Below are positions 44,776-53,785 of a stretch of 64,000 nt of DNA, piece after piece. Position 1 is the first letter of the stretch. Every line of letters starts with the position of its first letter. The stretch is from CAYUPI01 sp964446585 (GTDB lineage: Bacteria > Verrucomicrobiota > Verrucomicrobiia > Limisphaerales > UBA8199): the NCBI GenBank assembly GCA_964446585.1, contig CAYUPI010000004.1, positions 1 through 64,000 on the forward strand, given 5' to 3'. Below the pieces are notes generated by a model. The model was not told where the DNA came from. It saw nothing but the letters and a program-made list of their open reading frames with translations, and did no database searches. The translations under genes were made by a program, and so were the position numbers.

Positions 44776-45954
44776 ATGGGAATCGCATACGTCTCAGTTC
44801 AGTGGAACCGGCAGAAGAAGTTCTATGATGCTGTCCTGGTCACCTGCGTTGGGACTTATTTGGTGCTTTTCGGCGCGCTGACCAAAGTTCTATTTCCGCT
44901 TGTCACCGACGAAATCATGCTGATGCGCGCGTTCGGGACGGCTGCGTTTCTCCTGCTGCACGTCGTCCTCTGCATCGGCCCGCTGTGCCGGCTGAGTCCC
45001 CGTTTCCTGCCCGTGCTCTACAACCGACGTCACGCGGGCGTCACATGTTTCCTACTGGGACTGGTTCACGCCACTTTGGTCATCATCACCTACCACGCCG
45101 GGGGCGATACGAACCTAATCTTGAGTATCTTCAAAGGCAGCTCGCTCACCCCTTCCATTTCCGGCGTGCCTTTTCAACCATTCGGCTTCTTCGCCTTAGT
45201 GATTCTGTTCCTGATGGCGGCCACAAGCCATGACTTTTGGCTGGCCAATCTGACCGCGCCGGTTTGGAAGTCGCTGCACATGCTGGTCTATGTCGCCTAC
45301 GCACTTTTGGTGCTGCACGTCACGTTTGGCGTGCTGCAAGGTGAAGGAAACCCCGTTTATGTCGTCGCGACGGCGACGGGGTTGGCGACGGTCCTCACAC
45401 TGCACATCCTCGCTGGAACAAAGGAAAAGCGCCTCGATGATGATTCACGTTCCACGGCTTACGCATCACGCATCACGCATCAGGCAACGGCCGCTGCAAA
45501 ATCAGAAATCATAAATCATAAATCTGAAATAGCTGAGACCGGGTTAGTAGATGCGTGCGCCGTTACTGATATTCCCGAGAACCGAGCCCGCATCGTATGC
45601 CTATCTGGCGAGCGCGTTGCGATTTTCAAATACGACGGGAAGATTTCCGCTGTCTCGAATGTTTGCCAGCACCAAAACGGACCGCTTGGGGAGGGTAAGA
45701 TTGTCTTCGGCTGCATCACCTGTCCCTGGCACGGATACCAATACCAACCGGACACCGGCGCATCCCCTCCGCCGTTCGCGGAAAAAGTGCCGACTTTCGA
45801 CGTCCGGGTCAAAAATGGACGTGTGTTCGTTCATCCGAAACCCAACCCGGCGGGAGCACGCGCAGAGCCGGCGTTCATCGAAGGGCGGAATGACAGGGTC
45901 GATGCGCAAGTTGGGTCGAGCGAGGCTCGGACCATGGAGGCAAGCCTTGCATGA
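44776..45954 (+). CDS. Ferric-reductase-like membrane protein fused to a Rieske 2Fe-2S domain
   Basis: 392 aa. Six hydrophobic segments in residues 20-220, with His residues in HVVLCIGP, RRHAGVTCFLLGLVHATLV and SLHMLVYVAYALLVLHVTF that could ligate two hemes, as in ferric-reductase-like/YedZ proteins. A linker (about 225-255) is encoded by two heptamer arrays. The C-terminal Rieske domain has CQHQNGPLG and CITCPWHGY (CxH...CxxCxxH), with a typical NVCQH context. The fusion should pass electrons between the membrane hemes and the iron-sulfur centre. Overlaps the next gene by ATGA. Confidence 0.9.
   Translation: MGIAYVSVQWNRQKKFYDAVLVTCVGTYLVLFGALTKVLFPLVTDEIMLMRAFGTAAFLLLHVVLCIGPLCRLSPRFLPVLYNRRHAGVTCFLLGLVHATLVIITYHAGGDTNLILSIFKGSSLTPSISGVPFQPFGFFALVILFLMAATSHDFWLANLTAPVWKSLHMLVYVAYALLVLHVTFGVLQGEGNPVYVVATATGLATVLTLHILAGTKEKRLDDDSRSTAYASRITHQATAAAKSEIINHKSEIAETGLVDACAVTDIPENRARIVCLSGERVAIFKYDGKISAVSNVCQHQNGPLGEGKIVFGCITCPWHGYQYQPDTGASPPPFAEKVPTFDVRVKNGRVFVHPKPNPAGARAEPAFIEGRNDRVDAQVGSSEARTMEASLA
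45461..45481 (+). repeat. Perfect heptamer array ACGCATC x3
   Basis: Three perfect 7-nt units within the linker of the ferric-reductase/Rieske gene. Being 21 bp, this stretch itself keeps frame. Confidence 0.85.
45499..45533 (+). repeat. Heptamer array AAATCAG-AAATCAT-AAATCAT-AAATCTG-AAATAGC
   Basis: Five 7-nt units in the same linker as the ACGCATC array, translated as KSEIINHKSEIAE. Confidence 0.85.
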
Positions 45955-46712
45955 CTGACGAATTCTACATTGGATGGGAAGCGAAGGCTGCGCCCGGAAT
46001 CCGAAAGACAGGGCGCAAAGTGGCAATTGTGGTTTTGTCACTGGCCCTTCTTGCGCCAATCGTTTTGGCTGTGTCCCAGCGCATGATCGGCGCCAGCGTG
46101 TTCGAGTGGGGAACCCATAAAAATCTCTCAGGAATTTTACGAACGCGCCCCTATCCCCATTTGCTCGTGCCGCGGCCCGGTCGGACCGGCAGCGTATCGT
46201 CATTTTCCAGCTATTACCTGATCGCTCCGTGGAAATTTGGCCTAAACACTGAAGCACTTGCGCCGCTCGACGGCAAAGCCGTCACAGTGAAGGGGACGCT
46301 CATCTATCGCAGCGATCAAACGATGGTTGAAACCAAACCCGAATGGATCCAGGCGAATGAGAGAACCAGCACGACGACACCACCCCAAACCGTTTCGCTG
46401 GGGAGGCAAACCCTGCTCGGCGAGATTGTGGACAGCAAATGTTTCCTTGGCGTAATGAACCCGGGCCAGCTCACGCCGCACCGGGCATGCGCCATCCGCT
46501 GCATCAGTGGCGGCGTGTCGCCGGTATTGCTGGTGCGACAAAAAGAAGGTCCGGCGAGCTATTTTATGCTCGTGTCTGCGGAAGGGAAACCCGTGAACAA
46601 ACAAGTGCTCGATGTGGTTGCCGAGCCGGTGGAAGTCACAGGAGAGGTCGAGCGCCAGGGTGAACTCTTGATTCTGCACGCCGATCCCGCAACCTATCGG
46701 CGCGCGAAGTGA
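45951..46712 (+). CDS. Membrane-anchored partner of the Rieske protein
   Basis: 253 aa, start overlapping the Rieske gene (ATGA). One N-terminal helix (VAIVVLSLALLAPIVLAVS), then an outside domain with two similar halves: LDGKAVTVKGTLIYRS and LLGEIVDSKCFLGVMNPG, HRACAIRCISGGVSPVLLV. The conserved Cys and His (KCFLG, HRACAIRC) look like cofactor or metal ligands. I do not recognise a named family; from the operon it is probably part of the same electron-transfer complex. Confidence 0.78.
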   Translation: MTDEFYIGWEAKAAPGIRKTGRKVAIVVLSLALLAPIVLAVSQRMIGASVFEWGTHKNLSGILRTRPYPHLLVPRPGRTGSVSSFSSYYLIAPWKFGLNTEALAPLDGKAVTVKGTLIYRSDQTMVETKPEWIQANERTSTTTPPQTVSLGRQTLLGEIVDSKCFLGVMNPGQLTPHRACAIRCISGGVSPVLLVRQKEGPASYFMLVSAEGKPVNKQVLDVVAEPVEVTGEVERQGELLILHADPATYRRAK

Positions 46713-47080
46713 AATGCTTTAAGCATAACGCAGCCGATGCAGTGGCGATTTGCGCCTATTGCGGACGGGCACTTTGCGCTGATTGCGTTCCTTCAGGTAA
46801 GACGGAACGCATCGCCTGCTCCGCCGATTGCACCGCCGCTCTCAACCACAACGCCAAAGCTCTTCAATCCCTACTCGATAAGAGTGCTCAGAGCGCGCGA
46901 GCCAGCGCCCTGTATTGTTATCTGACGGGCGGTTTGTCCGCGGGAGCAGCCGTGGCCGCGTGGTTTATGCTGCCTTCACCTTTTCTAATTTACTTCACTG
47001 CAGCTTGCGCGTTCGTGCTTTTTGGAGCGGGATTCTGGCACGGGCGCGTCGCCAGGAAACACAGCGTGGATCGCGAGTAA
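46709..47080 (+). CDS. B-box-like zinc-binding membrane protein
   Basis: 123 aa, overlapping the previous gene by ATGA. N-terminal zinc site KCFKHNAADAVAICAYCGRA and LCADCVPSG...ACSADC, as in short B-box-type domains that head bacterial membrane proteins. Two transmembrane helices follow (GGLSAGAAVAAWFML and LIYFTAACAFVLFGAGFW). Its stop codon TAA lies inside the -35 box of the next promoter. Last gene of the redox run. Confidence 0.8.
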   Translation: MKCFKHNAADAVAICAYCGRALCADCVPSGKTERIACSADCTAALNHNAKALQSLLDKSAQSARASALYCYLTGGLSAGAAVAAWFMLPSPFLIYFTAACAFVLFGAGFWHGRVARKHSVDRE

Positions 47081-47104
47081 GGTTTCGTCCGGCTTCACGA
47101 CTCA
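47076..47104 (+). promoter_or_regulatory. ECF-type promoter of the VOC/DedA genes
   Basis: -35 AGTAAGG (47076-47082), spacer 15 nt, -10 CGACTCA (47098-47104). The ATG at 47112 is 7 nt further on, giving a near-leaderless mRNA. Confidence 0.7.
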
Positions 47105-47111
47105 TTCGTGA

Positions 47112-48302
47112 ATGCAAAATCGAAATGCTTTTGCCGAAATTGTGCTCCGAAGAGTTGCCACAGCGAATCGGATTGCCGCCGTTCACCCACCGCGAGCGCC
47201 CCGCCTCTCCGCTTCCAAACGGCGGTGGTCCGGTTCGACCCTGAAGACTTTTGCTCTCCCCCGCATTGCGATCACAATTGTCTTTCTCGCGCTGGCCTTC
47301 CCTCTCCTTGCGGCCGTTCGTGAAGTCAGATCAATCGGTCTGACAGTGGATAATCTTGGCCGCGAGCTGAATTTTTTCACCAACACTCTCCCCTTTGAAC
47401 TGGTTTCCATCTCGGAGGCCAGCGGCAGGGAGCAGGACGCTTTGCTGGGCTTAAGTGGCGTCAGGTTGCGGGTCTCGAGGCTCAAGCTCGGCGACGAATA
47501 CATAACTCTGACTGAGCACCTCAGCAAAAAAGGCCGGTCGATTCCGCAGGATTCACGCAGCTTTGATCATTGGTTTCAGCATATCGCCATCGTCGTGCGC
47601 GACATGGACAAGGCTTACGAGCAATTGCGCCAGCACAAGGTGATGCATGTGTCGACTGCTCCACAAACGCTGCCTGCATGGAACAAAGGCGCGGCAGGCA
47701 TCAAAGCTTTTTACTTCCGCGACCCGGAGGACCATGTGCTCGAAATTATTTTCTTCCCGCCGGGAAAGGGCGATCCGAAGTGGCAGCAGGCTGGCACGAA
47801 CATTTTTCTCGGGATTGATCACACGGCCATCGTGGTTTCGGAAACTGACAAGAGCCTGGCCTTTTATCGCGATTTGCTGGGTCTTCGCGTTGTCGGTGAG
47901 AGCGAAAACTTCGGGGTCGAACAGGAGCATTTGAACCAGGTTTTCGGGGCGCGGCTGCGCATCACGGCTCTGCGCGCGGAACAAGGACCGGGAATCGAGT
48001 TCCTCGAATACATATCGCCTCCGGGCGGGCGTGCCCTTCCGGAAAATGCCAAAGCCGATGACTTGATCTTCTGGCATACGGACTTTCTCGCCGACGAGAT
48101 CAACGGCCTCGCCGCGAGACTTCATGAACGCGGGACCCGTTTCGTCTCGGCGCCTTCCGTCCGATTGCGAGGCGAATCCGCCGACTCCTTTGAAAAGGTG
48201 ATGCTGCGAGATCCCGATGGACACGCGCTCCAGCTCATCCGCCGGGCTGATCCAGCCCTTAGTTCGGTCGGCCCCTCGGGCAACGGCCTCAGCAACCGAT
48301 GA
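47112..48302 (+). CDS. Exported VOC-family (glyoxalase-like) protein with two domains
   Basis: 396 aa. The first 67 residues include a basic stretch and a helix (IAITIVFLALAFPLLAAV) that looks like a late signal peptide; the start at 47112 is supported by the promoter 7 nt upstream. Domain 1 (about 70-220): VREVRSIGLTVDNLGRELNFF, AFYFRDPEDHVLEIIFFP. Domain 2 (about 230-390): GIDHTAIVVSETDKSLAFYRD, VMLRDPDGHALQLI. These are vicinal-oxygen-chelate folds with possible His/Glu metal ligands; substrate unknown. Overlaps the DedA gene by ATGA. Confidence 0.85.
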   Translation: MQNRNAFAEIVLRRVATANRIAAVHPPRAPRLSASKRRWSGSTLKTFALPRIAITIVFLALAFPLLAAVREVRSIGLTVDNLGRELNFFTNTLPFELVSISEASGREQDALLGLSGVRLRVSRLKLGDEYITLTEHLSKKGRSIPQDSRSFDHWFQHIAIVVRDMDKAYEQLRQHKVMHVSTAPQTLPAWNKGAAGIKAFYFRDPEDHVLEIIFFPPGKGDPKWQQAGTNIFLGIDHTAIVVSETDKSLAFYRDLLGLRVVGESENFGVEQEHLNQVFGARLRITALRAEQGPGIEFLEYISPPGGRALPENAKADDLIFWHTDFLADEINGLAARLHERGTRFVSAPSVRLRGESADSFEKVMLRDPDGHALQLIRRADPALSSVGPSGNGLSNR

Positions 48303-49015
48303 GCGAAGCAACGCATTTCCTGGTGAGCCACGGGGCTCCGGTGCTGTTCGCCGTCGTTTTCCTGGAACAGATTGGCCTGCCACTCCCGACCGTTCCCTGG
48401 TTGTTGGGGGCCGGAGCCCTTTGGGCCATGGGGATGATGAATCCGTTCGTGGCGTTCGGGGTAACCGTCGCTGCTTGTCTGATCGCAGATTTGATCTGGT
48501 TTTATCTCGGCCGCCATCGGGGAAACAGCGTCCTGCGCGTGCTTTGTCGCATCTCACTGCACCCGGATTCATGCGTCGGACGGACACAGGCAATTTTTGC
48601 GCGTTACGGTGGCGGTGGAGTTCTGGCGTCCAAGTTTCTGCCCGGGTTGGGAGTCGTTTTTCCGCCTCTGGCCGGAATGGGCGGCATGAGCTCAGGCAGA
48701 TTTCTGTTCTACGATGCCGTTGGCGCTATGCTTTACGCCGGGTGCTTTCTGGTTCTCGGTTCGCTGTTCAGCAACCAATTACATCAGGTCGCAACTGCGT
48801 TGGCGGAATTCAGCACCGGCGCGCTGGGCCTGTTGGCCACACTGGCCGTTGCTTACTTCGTTTTCAAATATCTCCAGCGCCAACGCCTCTCGCGCTTGCC
48901 GAGTGCTCCGGTCACCCACGGCCCGTCACTGGCGCTGATCAAGCTTTCAACACTTTCAACATCTCCTTTAACCGGCTGCGCTGAAACGAATCTACGCGAT
49001 TCAACGGTTCGCTGA
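48299..49015 (+). CDS. DedA-family membrane protein
   Basis: 238 aa. FLEQIGLPLPTVPWLLGAGAL, DLIWFYLGRHRGNSVL, GGGVLASKFLPGLGVVFPPLAGMGGMSSGRFLFYD are the standard DedA/SNARE-associated blocks, with the family's re-entrant loop and FxPG-type motif (KFLPGLG). DedA proteins are proton-dependent lipid (undecaprenyl phosphate or phospholipid) flippases or scramblases in the inner membrane. The C-terminal 30 residues (LIKLSTLSTSPLTG) are encoded by short repeats and are probably not conserved. Confidence 0.92.
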   Translation: MSEATHFLVSHGAPVLFAVVFLEQIGLPLPTVPWLLGAGALWAMGMMNPFVAFGVTVAACLIADLIWFYLGRHRGNSVLRVLCRISLHPDSCVGRTQAIFARYGGGGVLASKFLPGLGVVFPPLAGMGGMSSGRFLFYDAVGAMLYAGCFLVLGSLFSNQLHQVATALAEFSTGALGLLATLAVAYFVFKYLQRQRLSRLPSAPVTHGPSLALIKLSTLSTSPLTGCAETNLRDSTVR

Positions 49016-49262
49016 TCGGCCGCTCGTCTCTTTGCATTTGCCGCGCTCACAGCGGCAGTGCAATCGGGAATTGCTCACACTTCGCGGCGACCTCGTGTGC
49101 TTGCAGCCTCAGTTAACCATCCGTTCTTACCCATCTCGCGCCTAAGCCCGGCCTTTGTTGCCTGTTTCGAGGCTCCTTCGCTCGCCCACCTGGCCACCGC
49201 CCCGCCCTTCGGAAACAAAATTGTAATAAACGAAACCGCCGCCGACTTGTACCATTGCACAC

Positions 49263-49829
49263 ATGCGTATGCACGAAGACGAGCGCTCGACACGGTTCTT
49301 GGACCTGTTCCGCCCGATCCAGCGGGAGCTGGAGGTCTATTGCCGCCGCATGATCTGGCTCTCCAGCGATCTTGAGGACGCGGTCCAGAATGCGGCAAGC
49401 CGGGCCTTTCGGGCGTTCGACCGTTATCGCGAAGGCACCAACTTCCGGGCCTGGATGTTCAAAATTCTCACGAACGAAATCTTCGCGCTCAATCGCAAGC
49501 GCGGCCGCATCGCAAGATTCGAAGTCGAGGCGCACCCCGACGAAGTCGAGTCCGTTGCACAGCCCGCAGCGGGCAAGAGCGATGCTGACTTAATGGCCTC
49601 ATGGGAAGTTCTGGCCGACGCGCTGGATGAAGACCTGGTCGCGGCGCTCAAAGAGCTAAACGAGGTCGAGCGAGCCGTCTTGCTCCTGCGGGCCATCCCA
49701 GACCTGCGCTACCGCGAGATCAGCGAGTCTTTGGAGATTCCCCTCGGCAGCGTCATGGGAAACCTCTCCCGCGCCCGGCAGAAAATGCGCGACGCCATAG
49801 TGCGCTCACGCAGCAAGGAGTCGTTATGA
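49263..49829 (+). CDS. ECF-subfamily sigma factor of the RND operon
   Basis: 188 aa. Region 2: LEVYCRRMIWLSSDLEDAVQ and NFRAWMFKILTNEIFALNRKR. Region 4: ALKELNEVERAVLLLRAIPD, YREISESLEIPLGSVMGNLS and RARQKMRDA. It overlaps the anti-sigma gene (ATGA) and precedes the efflux genes, so it probably controls them. No TGTAAGG site stands in front of it, so it belongs to a different ECF circuit from the one at 29 kb. Confidence 0.93.
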   Translation: MRMHEDERSTRFLDLFRPIQRELEVYCRRMIWLSSDLEDAVQNAASRAFRAFDRYREGTNFRAWMFKILTNEIFALNRKRGRIARFEVEAHPDEVESVAQPAAGKSDADLMASWEVLADALDEDLVAALKELNEVERAVLLLRAIPDLRYREISESLEIPLGSVMGNLSRARQKMRDAIVRSRSKESL

Positions 49830-50599
49830 AGTGTTCGGAAGTCAGAAATCTAGTGCGGCTCTACCTCGATTCCGAGCTGGAGCCCAAGCCCAGCCTCGAA
49901 GTCGAGCAGCATCTGGCATCATGCCCCGAATGCGCCGGACTATACCAGGCAGAGGAAAAATTCGATGATCGCCTTTTTCAGGCATTGAGCCGCGGACGCA
50001 GGACACCCGCGCTTTGGGAAGCCATCGAATTGAAGATACAGCCGGCCCGGCCAAGCCGGAGGCCAGCCAGGCTCTGGCGTCTCGCCTTCGCCGCCGGAGC
50101 GGCAGCGATCCTGTTACTCGCCGGCCTCTTTTACCGCCACACCACGCGGAAAGTGGAACTGGCCTTCGCTGTCGAAGAATGCCACAACGCCTACGCTCAC
50201 CGCATTACCTCCCCAGAGTTTACGAACGCTGTGCCGGAAACCATTCTGAGAGAGCTGGACAACCGGCTGGATGCAGCCGCGTTTTCCTATCGTCCATCGG
50301 CAGCAGCTTACAAAGCCGAAGGCGGACGCCTCTGCCACGTCTCAAAAGTTCCGACTGCCGTGGTCCTCGGGCACTACCAAAACACGCCGGTCACGATCTT
50401 CGTGATGAAGAAAAGCGAACTGGTGAACTTCCCGAACACAAAGCGCCGCCTTGAATCCGGCGAAGCCGTTGTTTGTAGTCGCGTCGGCCCGTACCACTTC
50501 GCCGCCCGCCTCGTCGGCGACCACGTCGTTTGCGCTATGGGCGAAGCATCCATGCTCGCGCTGGAGGCCCTCGTCCAGTCCATCCAAAAGGGAGCGTAG
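49826..50599 (+). CDS. Transmembrane zf-HC2 anti-sigma factor
   Basis: 257 aa. The N-terminal zinc motif HLASCPEC (HxxxCxxC) with CSEVRNLVRLYLDSEL before it, one transmembrane helix (LAFAAGAAAILLLAGLFY, about 90-107) and an outer domain with two Cys (EECHNAYAH and RLCHVSKVP). It overlaps the sigma gene by 4 bp. It should hold the sigma factor at the membrane until a signal is sensed outside. Confidence 0.9.
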   Translation: MKCSEVRNLVRLYLDSELEPKPSLEVEQHLASCPECAGLYQAEEKFDDRLFQALSRGRRTPALWEAIELKIQPARPSRRPARLWRLAFAAGAAAILLLAGLFYRHTTRKVELAFAVEECHNAYAHRITSPEFTNAVPETILRELDNRLDAAAFSYRPSAAAYKAEGGRLCHVSKVPTAVVLGHYQNTPVTIFVMKKSELVNFPNTKRRLESGEAVVCSRVGPYHFAARLVGDHVVCAMGEASMLALEALVQSIQKGA

Positions 50600-50626
50600 C
50601 CGCACGCCCGCGAAGCTTCCATCCGC

Positions 50627-53600
50627 ATGGTCAAATACGCCCTCAAAAACCCTTACGCCGTCATCGTCATGGCCCTGGCCATCCTCGTCATCGGCGTCAC
50701 GGCCATCACCCGCATCCCGACCGACATCCTGCCCACTTTCAAAACGCCCGCCGTCCAGGTCCTCACCCTCTACCCCGGCATGCCCGCCGATGTCATGGAG
50801 CGCGACCTCACCGCCCGACTCGAACGCTGGACCGGCCAGGCCAACGGCGTGGCCCGGCAGGAATCCAAATCCATGGTCGGCGTGAGTGTCGTCCGCGACT
50901 TCTTCCGCGAAGACGTGGACCCCAACACCGCCATGGCCCAGGTCACCTCGCTCGCCATGAGCGACCTTTACTACCTGCCCCCGGGAACCATCCCGCCCAT
51001 GATCATGCCGTTCGACCCAACCGCTTCCATGCCGCTCTGCCTGATTGGAGTCTCGAGCCCAACCTACGACGAAACCAAACTCTACGACGTGGCCTATTTT
51101 GAACTCCGCAACCGCCTGCAAGGGATCAATGGCGTCATCGCTCCCGCCGTCTTTGGCGGAAAACTCCGCCGAGTCCTCGCCTACGTTGATCGCGGCAAGG
51201 CCCAGGCTCGCGGCCTCTCCTCTTTGGACGTGATGCGCGCCATTCAGGGCGCGAACACCATGGTCCCGACCGGCGATGCCAAGTTCGGCTCGCTCGATTA
51301 CCAGATCAACGCCAACGGCATGGTCGAAAAAGTGGCGGACATGAATGCAATCCCCATCACGATGGGCAGCGGCCCGCCCGTCTATGTGGGCGATGTCGCG
51401 CAGGTCGAGGACTCGCACCAAATCCAGCAAAACATCGTCCACTTGAACGGCAAGCGCCAGGTTTACATCCCCATCTACCGCCAGCCCGGCGCGAACACCA
51501 TTGCGGTTGTGGACGGCATCAAAACCTTCATCAAACCGATCCTTGAGCGCATCCCCGGCATCAACCTCGACGTCGTCATGGACCAATCGGTCTATGTCCG
51601 CCAGGCGATCCGCAACCTCGTGAACGAAGCGACCATCGGCTTCCTCTTGGCGGCAACAATGGTTTTCATCTTTCTCCGAAACTACCGCCCAACCCTGATC
51701 GTGATCATCGCCCTCCCACTAGCCTGCCTTGGCGCTTTCATCGGCCTGTATTTCACCCACCAAACCTTGAACGCCATGACTCTTGGCGGTCTCGCCCTCG
51801 TTATCGGCCTTTTGATTGACGAGTCCATTGTGGTTCTAGAGAACACGTCCCGTCATTTGGCAATGGGCAAAACCGCCTTTGACGCCGCTCGCGACGGAGC
51901 CAGCGAAGTCACCCGTCCGCTCACCATCGTGACGGTGACCATCAGCATCGTCTTTTTCCCCATCGTGTTTCTGACCGGCATCGGCAAATTCCTTTTCACC
52001 CCGCTGGCGATGGCCGTCATCTTCGCCATCCTTACCAGCCGTCTCTTGGCCACGACCCTGGTGCCGGTTTGCGCTGCCAAATTCTTTCGCAGCAGCCGGC
52101 TTGAGGAGGTTGAGAACTCCGCACTCTCCACTCCGCACTCCGCACATGAAGGCGGCTGGTTCACCGCTCTGCGCCGCGCTTACGCCAAAGCCCTCCAAAC
52201 AGTCCTCCGCTTCCGATGGCTCGTGCTGGCGGGCGTCGCCGCGCTCTTCGTCGCCTCCATGTTCCTCCTCAAATTCGTCGGCACAGAATTGTTTCCCCAG
52301 GTGGACGCCGGCCAGTTCATGATTCGCATGCGCGCCACGCCCGGCTTGCGCATCGAACTCACCGAGAAACTGACCACGAGAGTCGAAGACTTCGTCCGCC
52401 GAACCATCCCCGAGACCGAGCGCAAGATGATCATCGCGAATATGGGCGTCCTTTTCGACTGGCCGGCCGCCTACACCCCCAACTCCGGCTCGCAGGACGC
52501 CTTCATCCTGGTCCAGCTCGCGGACCACCACAAAGAGTCCGTCTTCGATTACGTGGACCAACTCCGCCGAAACCTGCCCGCCCAGTTTCCCGGCACCGAG
52601 TTCAATTTCGACACCGGTGGGATGCTCAGCGGCGCCCTCAGCTTCGGCCTGCCTTCCCCCATTGACATCCAGGTCGAGGGCAACAAGCTCGAAGCCGCCC
52701 ACGACATCGCCGAAAAAATCAAACGCTTCGCCCAGGGCGTGCCGGGCGCGGTGGATGTCCGAATCGAACAACGGCTGGACGCGCCGCAGATGAACGTCGA
52801 GGTGGACCGTGTGAAAGCGGCCCAGGTCGGCCTCTCGCAGGACACGATCGTCAAAAACATCGTCACCGCCTTCAACAGTTCCATCAACTTTGCCCCCTCC
52901 TTTTGGGTGGACCAGAACAACGGCAACCACTACTTCGTCGGCGCTCAGTACCGCGAGGAAGACATTAAGTCCCTCGAAACCGCCCAGGACATTCCGATCA
53001 CCGACAAGTCGCAGCCCGTTCCCATTGCCCTGCGGAACCTCGCCAAATTCAGCTACACCACCGCCCCGGTCGAGATAAACCACCACAACATCACCCGCGT
53101 CACCGATATCTTCGTCAACGTGCGCGGGCGCGACGTGGGTTCGGTGGCGGCGGACATCGAACGCTTCATCGCCCGGATTCGTAACGATCGCTCCCAGGTC
53201 CCGGAAGGCTACTTCATTCAAATGCGCGGCGAGGTGAAGTCCATGCGCGAATCCTTTCAGTCGCTGGGTTTCGGGTTCCTGCTGGCGGTCATTCTGGTCT
53301 ATCTCGTCATGGTTTTTCAGTTCCGCTCGTTTCTCGATCCGTTCATCGTCATGTTCGCCGTCCCTCTGGGTTCCATCGGCGTGGCCGGCATTCTGTTCCT
53401 CACCGGTACAAGCCTGAACATCCAGTCCCTCATGGGCAGCATCATGATGGTCGGAATTGTCGTGAGTTTCAGTGTGCTGCTCGTCGAGTTTGCCAACCAC
53501 CTCCGCGCCGAGGCTCTGGATCGGGGCGTCCACAAGTCGCTCCGCGAAACCATCGTCGAGGCCGCCGGCATCCGGCTTCGCCCCATCCTCATGACAGGAC

Positions 53601-53785
53601 TCTCAGCCATTCTCGGATTGACGCCAATGGCCATCGCCGGAGGCGCAAACATCCCGTTGGCCCGCGCCGTCGTTGGTGGCGTCATGGCCGCGATGGTCAT
53701 GGTCCTCTTCGTCGTGCCCATCCTCTATCTCCTGCTCAAAGGAGATCGCCAGCCTCAGCATCAGGAGCCACAACCCACATGCTAA
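50627..53785 (+). CDS. RND efflux pump inner-membrane transporter
   Basis: 1052 aa, standard for AcrB-type pumps. It begins MVKYALKNPYAVIVMALAIL; the fourth helix has GLLIDESIVVLENTSRH, with Asp-Glu (about 398-399) where HAE1 pumps have Asp-Asp for proton relay. Two large periplasmic loops and a second helix bundle (YLVMVFQFRSFLDPFIVMFA, SIMMVGIVVSFSVLLVEFAN) are present. Around residues 497-506 a heptamer array (ACTCCGC) encodes SALSTPHSAH in a cytoplasmic loop. Genes for membrane fusion and outer-membrane partners follow, so a complete tripartite pump is encoded. Substrates unknown. Confidence 0.95.
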   Translation: MVKYALKNPYAVIVMALAILVIGVTAITRIPTDILPTFKTPAVQVLTLYPGMPADVMERDLTARLERWTGQANGVARQESKSMVGVSVVRDFFREDVDPNTAMAQVTSLAMSDLYYLPPGTIPPMIMPFDPTASMPLCLIGVSSPTYDETKLYDVAYFELRNRLQGINGVIAPAVFGGKLRRVLAYVDRGKAQARGLSSLDVMRAIQGANTMVPTGDAKFGSLDYQINANGMVEKVADMNAIPITMGSGPPVYVGDVAQVEDSHQIQQNIVHLNGKRQVYIPIYRQPGANTIAVVDGIKTFIKPILERIPGINLDVVMDQSVYVRQAIRNLVNEATIGFLLAATMVFIFLRNYRPTLIVIIALPLACLGAFIGLYFTHQTLNAMTLGGLALVIGLLIDESIVVLENTSRHLAMGKTAFDAARDGASEVTRPLTIVTVTISIVFFPIVFLTGIGKFLFTPLAMAVIFAILTSRLLATTLVPVCAAKFFRSSRLEEVENSALSTPHSAHEGGWFTALRRAYAKALQTVLRFRWLVLAGVAALFVASMFLLKFVGTELFPQVDAGQFMIRMRATPGLRIELTEKLTTRVEDFVRRTIPETERKMIIANMGVLFDWPAAYTPNSGSQDAFILVQLADHHKESVFDYVDQLRRNLPAQFPGTEFNFDTGGMLSGALSFGLPSPIDIQVEGNKLEAAHDIAEKIKRFAQGVPGAVDVRIEQRLDAPQMNVEVDRVKAAQVGLSQDTIVKNIVTAFNSSINFAPSFWVDQNNGNHYFVGAQYREEDIKSLETAQDIPITDKSQPVPIALRNLAKFSYTTAPVEINHHNITRVTDIFVNVRGRDVGSVAADIERFIARIRNDRSQVPEGYFIQMRGEVKSMRESFQSLGFGFLLAVILVYLVMVFQFRSFLDPFIVMFAVPLGSIGVAGILFLTGTSLNIQSLMGSIMMVGIVVSFSVLLVEFANHLRAEALDRGVHKSLRETIVEAAGIRLRPILMTGLSAILGLTPMAIAGGANIPLARAVVGGVMAAMVMVLFVVPILYLLLKGDRQPQHQEPQPTC
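52116..52143 (+). repeat. Heptamer array ACTCCGC-ACTCTCC-ACTCCGC-ACTCCGC
   Basis: Four 7-nt units (28 bp) inside the RND transporter gene, in a cytoplasmic loop between the two halves of the pump. Confidence 0.82.
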
